From Epithemia pelagica (taxonomy: Eukaryota; Bacillariophyta; Bacillariophyceae; Surirellales; Surirellaceae): a stretch of DNA of 64,000 nucleotides. Positions 39,571-49,795 of the stretch are shown in pieces. The stretch is taken from the NCBI GenBank assembly GCA_946965045.2, contig OX337229.1, positions 2,852,001-2,916,000 on the forward strand, in the 5' to 3' direction. Position numbers and translations under genes: made by a program. Under the pieces are notes generated by a model. The model saw only the letters and a program-made list of their open reading frames with translations. It did not search any database and had not been told where the DNA came from. Positions within the stretch are counted from its first letter, which is position 1, and each line of letters starts with the position of its first letter.

Positions 39571-41068
39571 ATGGGTGGTTGCGGATCCAAAAGTGACACA
39601 CCGGCGACGACCACAGGAGGCGGCGCCAGCCATGGGGTAAGATTGTTAGACTATGAAAGGGGTATTTACGACTTACGACAAGATCTCTAATGTGTAGTGT
39701 CTTTCTCTGTTCTCCTCGAATCACGATCCTGCGTTTATTTTGCAGCCTGCCTCAAGTGGTGCCACACAAGAAAATGGCGGTGGTTCCAAACCGAAATTTA
39801 GTGACCAGTACAGGCTTGGAAAGGAGGTGAGTTATTTTTTGTCATACCATAGAGGACGGCCATCTTGGAGGTGCTGGATACGGCCCCCGTTTGACGAACC
39901 TGACAGCGTTCATTCTTTTCGCTCTTTCTTTCAAATGCCACGTACTCCTGGAATCAATATTAAACCATCTATTAGCTTGGATCAGGAGCTTTTTCAGTTG
40001 TCAAGGAGGGGTCAAGTAAGACCACTGGAGAATCGTACGCTATTAAGATCGTCACGAAGAGCAAACTCACTCATGAGGACGAGGCCGCTCTCAAAGATGA
40101 AATAGCTGTCTTGCAAGAAATGAAACATCCAAATATCATTCGGCTGTACGATGTATTCAACGAAAAGGAGTATTATTACCTTGTGACAGAAAAAATGAGT
40201 GGAGGAGAATTGTTTGATCGCATTGTTCAAAAGTCCTATTACAATGAAAAGGAAGCAAGAGATACGTGTGTGATTCTTTTCCGGGCGATGTCGTATTGCC
40301 ACAGTAAAAAGGTTGCTCATCGTGACCTGAAGCCAGAGAATCTCCTGTTGTTGGTGGGTGAAAATTTTGAAGGGCTTTCGTGTCTATTTCCTGGTCTCTC
40401 ACTTTTGAACTCTGTTCTTTTTGCAGTCCACTGACAGTGATTCAAACATCAAGATTGCTGATTTCGGCTTTGCCAAGCGATGTTTGAAACCTGCGTCGTT
40501 AACAACACAATGTGGGACACCTGGGTATGTCGCGCCTGAAATTTTGGAAGGTACTCCATACGATACCCAGGTGGACCTTTGGTCTCTCGGCGTAATTGTG
40601 TACATTTTGCTTGGTGGTTATCCACCATTCATTGAACAAAATCAGCGCGATTTGTTTCGCAAAATCCGGAAAGGACAATATGAATTCCACGAAGGTGCGT
40701 GTGAATCTTTTCAAAGCTTCATCTCCCTCAGGGATATCGCTAACACCGTTTCTTTTCCTTGTACTTTCCCTCTCTCATCTTTCATATAATTAGAATACTG
40801 GGGACAAGTCTCAAAGGATGCGAAGGATTTGATTTCGGCTCTTCTCACTGTTAGTCCATCCAGTCGACTTACCGCTGATCAAGCACTGAAACACCAATGG
40901 GTCGTACAGAGTGATGACTACCTCATGTCGCAGGACTTAGGTGTCAACTTGGAAGCTTTCAAGAAGTTCAACGCGAAGCGCAAATTCAAGGCAGCCGTAA
41001 AAACCGTCATGGCGGCGAATAAGCTGACCTCTTTAGGAATCAATTTCAGAAAGGATTTGGAAGAGTAA
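39571..41068 (+). CDS. Ca2+/calmodulin-dependent protein kinase-like, with N-myristoylation signal
   Basis: Five exons: 39571-39636, 39746-39826, 39976-40353, 40427-40694, 40794-41068, with GT-AG introns. Joined, they give 355 residues. The N-terminus MGGCGSKS has Gly2 and Cys4, the pattern for myristoylation plus palmitoylation and so membrane attachment. The kinase core has YRLGKE-LGSGAFSVVKEG (the P-loop is completed only when intron 2 ends at TAG 39973-39975), AIKIV, HRDLKPENLLL, ADFGFAK, and GTPGYVAPEIL. The C-terminus NLEAFKKFNAKRKFKAAV with VMAANKL is the CaMK autoinhibitory and calmodulin-binding type. No EF-hands follow, so it is CaMK-like rather than a CDPK. Confidence 0.9.
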
Positions 41069-41335
41069 AGAGGAGGGGAAGTGGAAACTAAAACAGCATC
41101 GCAATGTTGATGGAAGGCCCCTCGTAGACTATTCGTTTTTTGTCGCACAAAAGGCGACTCTCATGGAAATGTGCAACAATGAAGTAGATTTCTTAAAGGA
41201 CCCCGCGGGTTATTTGTTCAGTATCTACATGGTGAAAATTCAGCATGTATCGCCTTTGTGTTTGTGTAGGATTGGAAAGAGGGTGTTCTCTGTAGACAAC
41301 ACACATTTTTTCTTTGATATTTGCTCTTGTATGTT

Positions 41336-42151
41336 TCATCTACCCTCATCTGTAGCTTCCAAATCAAGGATCTTGGCGGCAGTTATTTGCAATCCAAAAA
41401 ATGAGAACACAACCAATTTGTCATCCACGTACAGAATAGGGAAGAATGACAAGGGTTCGATAAAGCCAATCATTCCCAATTCTTGAATCCATGTGGCAAA
41501 ATCACCCTTTTCGGGAACTGTGGGCCGTTCCGTATTCCCAATGTTCCACCAGCACTTGTCCCATACGATTCTCACCAAGGGTGGTTGTTGATTGTTCAGG
41601 TCGCCGTTGTTTTCTTCGTCGAGTCGGTAGGTTCCGGATGTGCACAACCAGCCTTGATAATCGCCCAAGAAACTTTGGTAACGCACATATGATGCCATGG
41701 TTCCATCAGCCGTCAAACAATACTCGATGGGCCGGAATTTGGCCAAGGCAAACTTGGCCAAAAACCAAAGGTGGGGAGCATGGACGACCCGCCATGTTCC
41801 GGCGACTTGGACTGGCTCAAAGGACCGAAAGTTGTTCGATGCGAAAGCTCCTGAGTTCGCGTTCTGGTTGCTCTCTTCCTCTTGTAAGCAAATCGACAAT
41901 AGATTACTGATATAGCTTCCAAGTTCGCTATCGTTTAATTCAATGCGACTGTTCTGATCGGCTCTTTGGTCATCTTGTAATAACCGATCCGCAATTTGCT
42001 TCCGAGCTTGGACAACTTTTGGATTGATGACTGCACTGCTTGGACCGAAAGCGTCACAGAAGTACCACTTTCCCGGCGATAAAAACGTAGGGACAGCAAC
42101 GATCAAGATGACAAACCGCAAGGTGAGCATCGGTAATGGAAATGGAAGCAT
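41336..42151 (-). CDS. Probable plastid-targeted protein, possibly fibrillin/PAP-like
   Basis: 271 residues. A hydrophobic N-terminal segment (LTLRFVILIVAVPTFL) precedes CDAFGPSSA, which resembles the ASAFAP cleavage motif of diatom plastid preproteins. The body has GTWRVVHAPHLWFLAKF near residue 118, similar to the GTW...Y beginning of PAP/fibrillin lipid-binding barrels, and ends LVVFSFFGLQITAAKILDLE. Fibrillins bind plastid lipids and quinones. That assignment is tentative. Alternative starts are the ATGs a few codons downstream. The gene is divergent to the unknown gene at 42487. Confidence 0.6.
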   Translation of the reverse strand: MLPFPLPMLTLRFVILIVAVPTFLSPGKWYFCDAFGPSSAVINPKVVQARKQIADRLLQDDQRADQNSRIELNDSELGSYISNLLSICLQEEESNQNANSGAFASNNFRSFEPVQVAGTWRVVHAPHLWFLAKFALAKFRPIEYCLTADGTMASYVRYQSFLGDYQGWLCTSGTYRLDEENNGDLNNQQPPLVRIVWDKCWWNIGNTERPTVPEKGDFATWIQELGMIGFIEPLSFFPILYVDDKLVVFSFFGLQITAAKILDLEATDEGR

Positions 42152-42486
42152 CGTTATTATATTGGTTTCTTTATTTCTTTAAACTCTGGGAGTTTGGGGA
42201 GTCCGAATCATGTCGATGTCGTGGTCAGAACGATGATGTCGTGCTCTTTCCGTTCGTCTGGAAGGAGGGGACGACACGCGCGAGCGCCTGAATGGTTCCC
42301 ATTATGATGAGTGTGCGAGGGATACGCGTGCATGTCCTCGCGCGCGATGCGTGCCGAGAAGGTATGGAAGTAGAAGCTCGCTCCACAAAAGCCAGATCCC
42401 GCCATTTGGCACAATGCACAATGGATTGAACGAATTCTGATTTTGTGCGCTTTCGTTTGACAGAAAGGACTTCCAAGTTCTAGATC
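42152..42486. promoter_or_regulatory. Divergent promoter region
   Basis: 335 bp between two outward-facing start codons, with CG-rich words (GCGCGAGCGC, CGCGCGCGATGCG) in the middle. No gene inside. Confidence 0.5.
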
Positions 42487-44913
42487 ATGAGCTCGTCGTT
42501 TTCGTCTACAACGAACAGAAGAAAAGGCTCCAAAAAGACGGGAAGGAGAGAACTAACTGAACAACAGCGCTTGTCATTGTGTCAAGTGATGGAAGAATCG
42601 GATAGTGAGGAGGATGACGAATTGCTCAGCGGTCCTCTTACAACATTGGTGTTTTCTCAACAATCCGCTAATTCGTCGGTGGGAAATGGACAGACCTCCC
42701 CGTCTTCCACCGCAACGAATCATTCTACAAAGAAATCGGCCCTATCATCTTGCGCCAACTTGTCGCCTAGGCAAGAGGCAATAAAAATGACGAGACATGC
42801 TACGACAACACAAGTAGAGGACATTGTAGATCCCTCTCTGTTGCGTTGGCATAAGATCAAGTCAGGACATTTTCCGTGTTGCATTCGGACGAATAAAGAC
42901 GAAGGGAAAGATATCGTGAAGTTTAATAAACGCGACGACACCTTAATTCGGTATCTTGGCTTTCGAGTACCCAATGCAGGTCGACTCGCAGCTGCTTCAT
43001 TGACATCCTTGCTTCCCTTTGATTACGAGACCCCGGGCTGCAAAACGGACGGCGAGAATGATGATGTAGGGCATCCTCTTGATGAATCAGGATCGGCGAA
43101 AATGAAAACGAGTAGCGAAGTATGTAAAACACAAAAGCATGAAGGCAAAAAGGAGGACACAAAACCTGACAAAGATAGCGAGAACATACTAACGAACCAG
43201 CCTCCCTCGGAAAATAATCAAAATGAAGTTACATTGCCGGCAAAGGATAGAGAAAACATGGATACAATTGATCGAGATGAGGGCGAAAAGGGTGTCGAGT
43301 CCACCAAGGAAAATGCCAAGACTGCAACAGCAAACAAACTCGAAAGAGAAGAATGGTCTCCCGTACTCATGGAACAATACAAGAAATCTTTGCAGCGTCG
43401 GAAGAACATGACCTCCTCCATGGTGTTGGCCGAAGAGCTGGTTTTGCAACGTTTCTTGTCATTCGTGATTGATCGCCCCAGAAAGCAAGAGACAGAAGCA
43501 AAGAGATCCGTCGAAGATGATTTAGCGGAGGAGACAGACCCACTTTCTCTCAACACGGAAGAGAATGATGATGAAATGAAGAAAACGGAAACTTTTTCGG
43601 AGTCAGTTCCTGATTGCACTCATACTAAAGATGAGAACCAAAAAGTAGGAGGAGGCATTGTGACAATATCAAAGTCGGTTCCTGACTCCACTAATACCCA
43701 CGATGAGAAACCAAAATCAGGAGTATGCATTGCGGTCACATCAAAGGACCGAAAGGGAAAAATTAAAATACGTGCCGGCGATGTAATTGAGTATTATTCT
43801 CTGGAAGCTGTAGCCTGTCTTGACAGTATACGACGGGCCAAAGTTATCAAAGTCAATACTCGAAACGAAATCGCGTTGGAGCTTAGCGACATGTCTTTGT
43901 TGGAACGGGACACTCAGATTCGACTGGTTGAACGCGTGCTTCGGGGACAGTCGATACCAACCGGATTTACCCAATTCGTTTCTCTGTCAACTTATGCCCT
44001 TGATACAAGCCACAATGGCAAAGCAGCCAAACAACAAACGCTAGCAAGCGTTCTTGGAGAACGATACAAAGAAGCCGCCAAAGACTTGGAAACTGAACAA
44101 GAAGCTTTTTGGAAGAAAACTGATTTCAAAAACAGCACTTCTAAGAATGAAGAAAATCAGTGCAATGGTACTGTCAGACCTGATGCAATGGATTGTGTTC
44201 AGCCCAGATTTGAGGTTGAGCCAGAGACTGAGGGCGGTTCAAATCCGAAGACAGCACCTAAATCGAAAGACGAGAAAGATAGCACTCTAAAGAAAGGATA
44301 TGGTTCTGGGAAACGCAAGCGCTATTCCCTCATGGACAACACTAAAACAGCAAACAAAGCTTCGTACAATGTGACATCCAGAACGGGGAAACTGAGACAC
44401 TCTTTACCACATACTCTTTCCGGGAAAACAACTTTGTCGAGTGCTCCGAAAACGAGAAAGAGGCCACGGACAACGTTGGAGGCGAGCGCTTTGCTCAAAG
44501 AACCTGTTGTAGTTCATCATCCTAGAATACCACGGAAGAAGTATCTTGAACAAGAGCTTGAAAAGTTGAACAAAAAGAAACGACGAGTGGATGCAGCCAG
44601 TTTCGCCATTCAAAAAGACCACCTCAAATTGGTTATGGAATGCTGGGGCGCTATAATGGAAGTCGCAAGATCACGAGAGGAGTACGTTAGAGATCTGGAT
44701 TCACTCTTGGATGAAATTGCGAATGGATTTGACCGGTCGTTAGAAAGCGTTTGGAACTTTCTAGATGGAAACCAAAATAACATTCTCACCATTGAAAAAC
44801 TTGGGAAAATGATAACTGAATGGAATACTTGGCTTTCTGAACACAAAAAAGCCAAGACAGTGGAATCCTCGAAAGATGAGGTTTCTGTGACCAAGATTGA
44901 ATCGGACCGATAG
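42487..44913 (+). CDS. Large charged protein of unknown function, probably nuclear
   Basis: A single frame of 808 residues from MSSSFSSTTNRRKGSKK. I do not recognise it. It is rich in Lys, Glu, Ser and Thr and probably mostly disordered, with basic clusters that could be nuclear signals (RRKGSKKTGRR near the start, KKRRVD near residue 700, GKRKRYS). Two parts look folded. One, about residues 115-170, begins LLRWHKIKSGHFPCCIRTN. The other, about 425-490, contains GDVIEYYSLEAVACLDSIRRA and ALELSDMSLLERD, possibly a small beta-barrel. A coiled-coil-like C-terminus follows (KKYLEQELEKLNKKKRR). An imperfect internal repeat occurs near 375-410 (SKSVPDSTNTHDEKPKSG and SESVPDCTHTKDENQKVG). A chromatin role would be guesswork. 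Confidence 0.65.
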   Translation: MSSSFSSTTNRRKGSKKTGRRELTEQQRLSLCQVMEESDSEEDDELLSGPLTTLVFSQQSANSSVGNGQTSPSSTATNHSTKKSALSSCANLSPRQEAIKMTRHATTTQVEDIVDPSLLRWHKIKSGHFPCCIRTNKDEGKDIVKFNKRDDTLIRYLGFRVPNAGRLAAASLTSLLPFDYETPGCKTDGENDDVGHPLDESGSAKMKTSSEVCKTQKHEGKKEDTKPDKDSENILTNQPPSENNQNEVTLPAKDRENMDTIDRDEGEKGVESTKENAKTATANKLEREEWSPVLMEQYKKSLQRRKNMTSSMVLAEELVLQRFLSFVIDRPRKQETEAKRSVEDDLAEETDPLSLNTEENDDEMKKTETFSESVPDCTHTKDENQKVGGGIVTISKSVPDSTNTHDEKPKSGVCIAVTSKDRKGKIKIRAGDVIEYYSLEAVACLDSIRRAKVIKVNTRNEIALELSDMSLLERDTQIRLVERVLRGQSIPTGFTQFVSLSTYALDTSHNGKAAKQQTLASVLGERYKEAAKDLETEQEAFWKKTDFKNSTSKNEENQCNGTVRPDAMDCVQPRFEVEPETEGGSNPKTAPKSKDEKDSTLKKGYGSGKRKRYSLMDNTKTANKASYNVTSRTGKLRHSLPHTLSGKTTLSSAPKTRKRPRTTLEASALLKEPVVVHHPRIPRKKYLEQELEKLNKKKRRVDAASFAIQKDHLKLVMECWGAIMEVARSREEYVRDLDSLLDEIANGFDRSLESVWNFLDGNQNNILTIEKLGKMITEWNTWLSEHKKAKTVESSKDEVSVTKIESDR

Positions 44914-45294
44914 TGCGATGAAATCATTCGGAATGATGAACATGTAAAATTTCCAGAAGGCCAAAGTGCAAGTGACATGGACATGAGCTCGTCAGTCTCT
45001 TTTGCTCAGAAGTCTTCCTCCGTATGGGACGGAGTCCAGACGAACGAGTCAAGCTCACGAGGTCATATTCAAACCCAAACTCTTTCGACTAGCACTGACT
45101 TTGATGGAAAAAATCAATATGACAAGCTCCAGTGAAGTATTGCGATCGTTGAACAAGCGTCGGGGACCTTTCTTGTGTACAGGTTCCTCACCGGCTTTTG
45201 TAATTGAACAAATTGCCATTTCTTGGATAGCTGAAATTAACCGACTCTTCTTCATTCTGCCAAGAACGTTTTATCATAGTTTACACATATCTTA
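44914..45294. other. Tail-to-tail intergenic region
   Basis: About 380 bp between convergent genes; a 98-codon frame at 45002-45298 has no recognisable features. Nothing called. Confidence 0.5.
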
Positions 45295-46950
45295 CTAGCA
45301 TTCTTGTGGATTATTTAACGTTGATACCCGATACAGACTTTCTGTAAGGGCCTGGCTCTGAATCCTCATGGTACGTTCCATTGCTTCATCAACAAAGGCT
45401 GCGAAGCATAGAAACAAGGCAGGATCAACGCCCCTGGACACAGACAAACGGAAGTACAGATCGTCCTCGCTGACTTCCTCATCTCTGCTCAAACAAAGAA
45501 CAGCACATCCTGTATATTCGGTCTCTCTTTCTGTCCTCCCAAGGACTCTGATTTCTGGTGAACCCACAGAAGCATGTTCGGCAATATAGCTTGGAAACTC
45601 TTCAAATCGGCCATCGTTGCCAGTTGCCTGAAAAATCGAGTAGCGCACCTTGTTGGGGTATCTGCCTTGAGTGACAATTTCAGCCCACGCATACAGGGGT
45701 AAGGACTCGGTCCAATCGAGTCCAAGTTTTCGGGTGGTTGATACGGGGCGTTGCTGAACAAACGTTCTTGGTTTAGTTGCATATATTCTTACCACAGGAT
45801 CACCCGATTCTCCTGTTCGAAGAGCCGAAACCGCCAAGGGCACACCAGAACGTCTGTTCATCAGGACTGAGTAGTGCGATGGTGGTCTCATGAATTTCCT
45901 TCGTCCATCCGAATAATGGGAATCTGGTCTATGACGCTCGATTAGACCCAATGAACCAGTTATCCCCAGATCAAGGAAAGATGAATCATCCACCAGTAAC
46001 GTCACAGGTGAGGACGGCGGTCCGGCACCAAAATCAATATCTGCCGATCTTGAAGAGGCCGAATCAGAATCGTTACGCAAGAGATCGGGTATCAGAATAC
46101 ACCTTCTTGACGATCGGCGAGCTGGTGTCAATGCCGAGGATGAAATACCATTAGAAACTGCCCTCACAAACGGGTCGTCCGGTAGAAACCGTGAAAGGTG
46201 TGATTCATAAAATTCAGCACAACGGGGAGTCAGTCTTAGGTGAATGACACCCATGTGCATGGCTGTTCGATTTGTGGATAAGGCAACTTGAGATCTCGAA
46301 GTTTCTATTGGAGGAGGAAGTAATGCACATCCTGGTTGCTGACAGGTGGGTGGCTCATGAATAGATATGGAGGGCAAGCTAAATTTCCTTTCTTTGTCCA
46401 TGTCGAGCCCCTCAATGACTTTCATAAGATCCCGATGAAGCGTGTTGTGCAGATCAAATTCACTTCCGAGAACTCTTGGTGGTGTATAAGAGGGCTCTTT
46501 GGGGTTCTGCCTTCGAGGAGAATACCGGTCGAAGTTCCCCGCTATTCTTGTCGAGGCGGAGCAAGATGTCATATTAGTTGTAGTTGATGGTGCCATAGAC
46601 GACATTGCACCAGTGAAATCCGTCTTCGGATAGATCTCAGATAGGGTGGAAACGGAAGAATCCCTAGAGCGCTTTCCTGCACTTTCGATGTCATACGGCT
46701 GAGACAAGGGTGGGGGTTCGTCTTCCAGCTCCCTGCGAATAAGTTCTTCTGCTTGACGGGCCAAAGCCTCGGTCACTAGCTTTGGATCAAGCAGACACTT
46801 TCCTGGTCTATCGTGGAGGTGCGTCTTGAGAAATTCGCCCTGGAGGTCCGAAACTTCGAACTCAAAGGATTGCGCCGAAGGACCACGGTAGGACGACACG
46901 TTCTCATCACTACTGTTCCCTTCCACAGCCAAACACTGAGTATTCCCCAT
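45295..46950 (-). CDS. Putatively N-myristoylated protein of unknown function
   Basis: 551 residues from the first in-frame ATG (46950). It begins MGNTQCLAVEG, with Gly2 and Cys6, a good myristoylation/palmitoylation pattern. The first about 250 residues are Ser/Pro/Glu-rich with RRELEDEPPPLSQPYD. The last 300 look folded: SGVPLAVSALRTG, VVRIYATKPRTFVQQ, YAWAEIVTQGRYPNKVRYSI, TEYTGCAVLCLSRDEE, GVDPALFLCFAAFVDEAME. This run of beta strands followed by a hydrophobic helix is loosely like Tubby/LURP-one folds, but I could not confirm that. No enzyme motif is visible. Expect membrane association through lipid, with no transmembrane helix. Confidence 0.65.
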   Translation of the reverse strand: MGNTQCLAVEGNSSDENVSSYRGPSAQSFEFEVSDLQGEFLKTHLHDRPGKCLLDPKLVTEALARQAEELIRRELEDEPPPLSQPYDIESAGKRSRDSSVSTLSEIYPKTDFTGAMSSMAPSTTTNMTSCSASTRIAGNFDRYSPRRQNPKEPSYTPPRVLGSEFDLHNTLHRDLMKVIEGLDMDKERKFSLPSISIHEPPTCQQPGCALLPPPIETSRSQVALSTNRTAMHMGVIHLRLTPRCAEFYESHLSRFLPDDPFVRAVSNGISSSALTPARRSSRRCILIPDLLRNDSDSASSRSADIDFGAGPPSSPVTLLVDDSSFLDLGITGSLGLIERHRPDSHYSDGRRKFMRPPSHYSVLMNRRSGVPLAVSALRTGESGDPVVRIYATKPRTFVQQRPVSTTRKLGLDWTESLPLYAWAEIVTQGRYPNKVRYSIFQATGNDGRFEEFPSYIAEHASVGSPEIRVLGRTERETEYTGCAVLCLSRDEEVSEDDLYFRLSVSRGVDPALFLCFAAFVDEAMERTMRIQSQALTESLYRVSTLNNPQEC

Positions 46951-47829
46951 GGTTAGTGCCCAAACCGTTCCTCCTCGCCTCAAAAGGCTCTCTCCCTTCT
47001 TTGCAAACCACCGCCAACAACGAACTAAAGTTCAAATCCCAACAATTTGTGTCCTGCCTTGCTTTACTTCTTGAAGAATCAGGTCGTACATGGTACACAT
47101 CTCCGCAAAAAACCAAAAGTCTGCTGTTGTTGCCGTTCGAACGGACCCATGCTCTTTATGTGCCGTCCACCACGCGCGCTTACATATAATGAATGTTAGG
47201 GGCAATATAAAGTCATGAGGCTGAGATAGTTTAAGACATATGCTGCTTCTCAATCTCAAGCTTGGTCTTGCGTGAATTCTCACCTCTCACGCTAAAGAGT
47301 GGATCTGGCCCGAACCTCGAACCTTTACACGACACGCATCCTGCTCATCAATCCACACGACTGAGAAAAATGTTTAAGGATCTCAAATATTACGTTTGCT
47401 AAGTAACCCAATCAGTTGGATCCCTTACAGACAATATTTAACAGTAGAACCACCGCGAACAGAAGATGGCCATGATCAAGACTAAGCATTCGTCCTCTGA
47501 TTTTTCAAATTTGAAAATACAGGGCATAAGTTTTATTTATGACCCCGTGACCCAAGAAAAGAAATGCTTTGGTCGTGTAATGGACGCAGAAGAGACGCGT
47601 CAAACGCATCAACGACTGCCAAGCGTTCCGCTTCGACATTTCTCTCGAAGTCGAATGAGCTCTTTCCTGTTCCGAGCCCTGTGGGTATTGGCCATGCGTT
47701 GATCAGTGATCTTCATCGATCGTCGCATCGATTCTTGCAACGGTGCGATGTATCTTTGATCTCATCACAACTCCTTATCACATAAAAAGTTGAGTAAAAT
47801 AACAATTCTCAGAGGCACTTGGAAAAGCC
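46951..47829. other. Divergent intergenic region
   Basis: About 880 bp between outward-facing genes. A 78-codon plus-strand frame at 47466-47702 was seen without any family signature. Both promoters should lie here. Confidence 0.45.
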
Positions 47830-48540
47830 ATGGTGAAGAAACTTGTGTTGACGTATTTCAACATCGGAGCTCGAGCAGAACCTATCCGCCTTGCTTGTGC
47901 AATTGGAAAGGTTCCCTTTACCAACAAGGTGGTAGCGTTCAAAGATTGGTCGACTGTGAGATCTAAGTACCCTCTTGGACAGCTTCCGTTACTCGAGGTG
48001 CAGGAAGATGGCAAAGAAGTAGTTTCTGTTGGGCAATCCAACGCCATTTTACGCTATGTCGGCAAGTTAGGAAATCTCTATCCCACCGCGGACCCAGTCA
48101 AGGCCATGAAGATTGATGCCTTTATTGATGCCGTTGTTGATTCTGGAAAAGGCATCGATCTTTCTTTACAAGGCCCACGTGGTTCGCTCATGTTAACGAA
48201 AGACTGGACAGGGGAAGAGAAGCTTGCGATGCGAAACCGACTGAGCACGGATGAGAACAAAGGACTTCCCTTCTACTTGAACTACTTTGAAAATGCCTTG
48301 AAGGAAAATGGGTCCGGGTGGCTTGTGGGCAGTTCAATCACTATTGCTGACCTTGCTATGCACAGAGTTGTTGCCTGGATTATCAGTGGCATTTTGGATG
48401 GAATTTCCAAGGACTTGGTGGATGGTTATCCTCAAGTGAAGAAGCATTACGAAGCAATTGAGGCATTGCCAGAAGTTGTGGCTTTTCGCAAGAACCATCC
48501 TTTGCCCTTTAAGGAGGAAGAATTTGACTATGTCCCGTAA
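47830..48540 (+). CDS. GST: Glutathione S-transferase (sigma-like)
   Basis: 236 residues, single exon. Conjugates glutathione to electrophiles in the cytosol. The thioredoxin-like N-domain reads LTYFNIGARAEPIRLACAIG, with the catalytic Tyr at about residue 9, followed by GQLPLLEVQEDGKEV and SVGQSNAILRYVGKLGNLYP (the glutathione-binding Gln-Ser). The helical C-domain has SSITIADLAMHRVVAWI, the N-capping box equivalent. The pattern fits sigma/alpha-type eukaryotic GSTs. The next gene is convergent, 244 bp away. Confidence 0.92.
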   Translation: MVKKLVLTYFNIGARAEPIRLACAIGKVPFTNKVVAFKDWSTVRSKYPLGQLPLLEVQEDGKEVVSVGQSNAILRYVGKLGNLYPTADPVKAMKIDAFIDAVVDSGKGIDLSLQGPRGSLMLTKDWTGEEKLAMRNRLSTDENKGLPFYLNYFENALKENGSGWLVGSSITIADLAMHRVVAWIISGILDGISKDLVDGYPQVKKHYEAIEALPEVVAFRKNHPLPFKEEEFDYVP

Positions 48541-48784
48541 AACCACACTTTAAACAACATAGCATGTCATTCACTTACCTAAACCTTAGCAAGGTTGTAG
48601 AACCATTCTTAACTCGCATACAACCCAAGGTGTACCATGAAAGGTATGAATACATCTTTCCAATAATATCTCATAGGTTGGGTCACGTTAAACCTTCTTA
48701 ACGGAAAAAGGGCAACCATCCCAAACTTCTATAAATTTCCGGTGCCCTGTGCTCAGTACGGACGACATCCAATGAGTTTGTCTC

Positions 48785-49795
48785 TCAGAAAAGATAGTCA
48801 GCAACAAGAAGGCGATCACGGCCATTTTGACCACGCACGAGCAACTGCCCGTCGTATTGAATCCCAACAGAAACAACTTCCTCTCCTTGATAGGCACCCT
48901 CATTCTCTTCCTCCACATTTCCTCGAAGCTCGTATGTCTTTCCAAACTCGGCAAATGACTTCCATTTCTCCACGACTTCTCTCTCACGTTGTGTTTTCGA
49001 TAAACTGACGTTTGTGATCCACTCCACCAATCTCTGTGCCAAATTGACGCCAAAGTCGTATGCACCCGTCTTCGATTGGTCCTTGCCAGTGACTGATTTC
49101 CCATCCTCCATTTTCGTTGTTGGGCAGTGCTCCTGAATACAGGTAGCCGCTCGAGCGCTCTTCCCTGGAGAGTCTTCCAAACCTGGGGCGAATGCAATAT
49201 TGGTTCCAATACCAACCATAAGCCAAGTGGTGGCCCCGACAGTTTCGCTTTCAATTAAAATACCGGCCAGCTTTCGTTCGTTGATTAAGACATCGTTGGG
49301 CCATTTGACTCGAACTCTAGCTTCGTCTAAACCTTCCGGCAAGGTTCCCTCACGGCAGTTTGATAAAGCTCGTTCGGTTTCTTCGGCTACCAAAACAGCT
49401 ACCTGGAGAGGAAGAAGCGTTGGCATTACTGGAATCATTTCAAGCGGAATGCAAATGGTCGCAAACAAATTTCCGGTCTTATATCCACCTTCCCACGTCC
49501 TTCCCTTGGTGCCTCGACCGCTCGTTTGCTGGTCTGCGATGGCAACCAGAAAGGGCACGTTGGGACTTGGTTTGTTCTCCAGCAAGAGATGACGAGCTTC
49601 GTCTTGGGTTGATTCAACCGGGTCTCGGAAGTGATGAATTATCAGGTTTTCAGACGAAACATTATCCACACGACAAGTTCCCGGACTTTCGGACCCAGCG
49701 TTTGACATGAGACCTCGAGCGAAATTTCTTATGGTCGATGATCTTCCGGAAGTTAGAACAGCTACGACAGCGATCCTGCGCCAGTAAAGTCCCAT
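48785..49795 (-). CDS. Biotin-protein ligase (holocarboxylase synthetase)
   Basis: 336 residues. Activates biotin with ATP and attaches it to carboxylases such as acetyl-CoA carboxylase. The ligase domain is clear: ESTQDEARHLL, the biotinyl-AMP loop TSGRGTKGRTWEGG, KWPNDVLINERKLAGILIE with the catalytic lysines, and GIGTNIAFAPG. The C-terminal SH3-like domain ends VRGQNGRDRLLVADYLF. The N-terminus (MGLYWRRIAVVAVLTSGRSS followed by TIRNFARGL) is basic and could target the protein to mitochondria or, with a signal anchor, to the plastid; an ATG at the MSNAG codon would give a cytosolic form. There is no bacterial-type DNA-binding domain. Confidence 0.9.
   Translation of the reverse strand: MGLYWRRIAVVAVLTSGRSSTIRNFARGLMSNAGSESPGTCRVDNVSSENLIIHHFRDPVESTQDEARHLLLENKPSPNVPFLVAIADQQTSGRGTKGRTWEGGYKTGNLFATICIPLEMIPVMPTLLPLQVAVLVAEETERALSNCREGTLPEGLDEARVRVKWPNDVLINERKLAGILIESETVGATTWLMVGIGTNIAFAPGLEDSPGKSARAATCIQEHCPTTKMEDGKSVTGKDQSKTGAYDFGVNLAQRLVEWITNVSLSKTQREREVVEKWKSFAEFGKTYELRGNVEEENEGAYQGEEVVSVGIQYDGQLLVRGQNGRDRLLVADYLF

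Noticed and set aside
47466-47702. 78-codon plus-strand frame as a small gene
   Set aside because: No family features, neighbours on both sides point outward and need promoter space. Kept only as a note.
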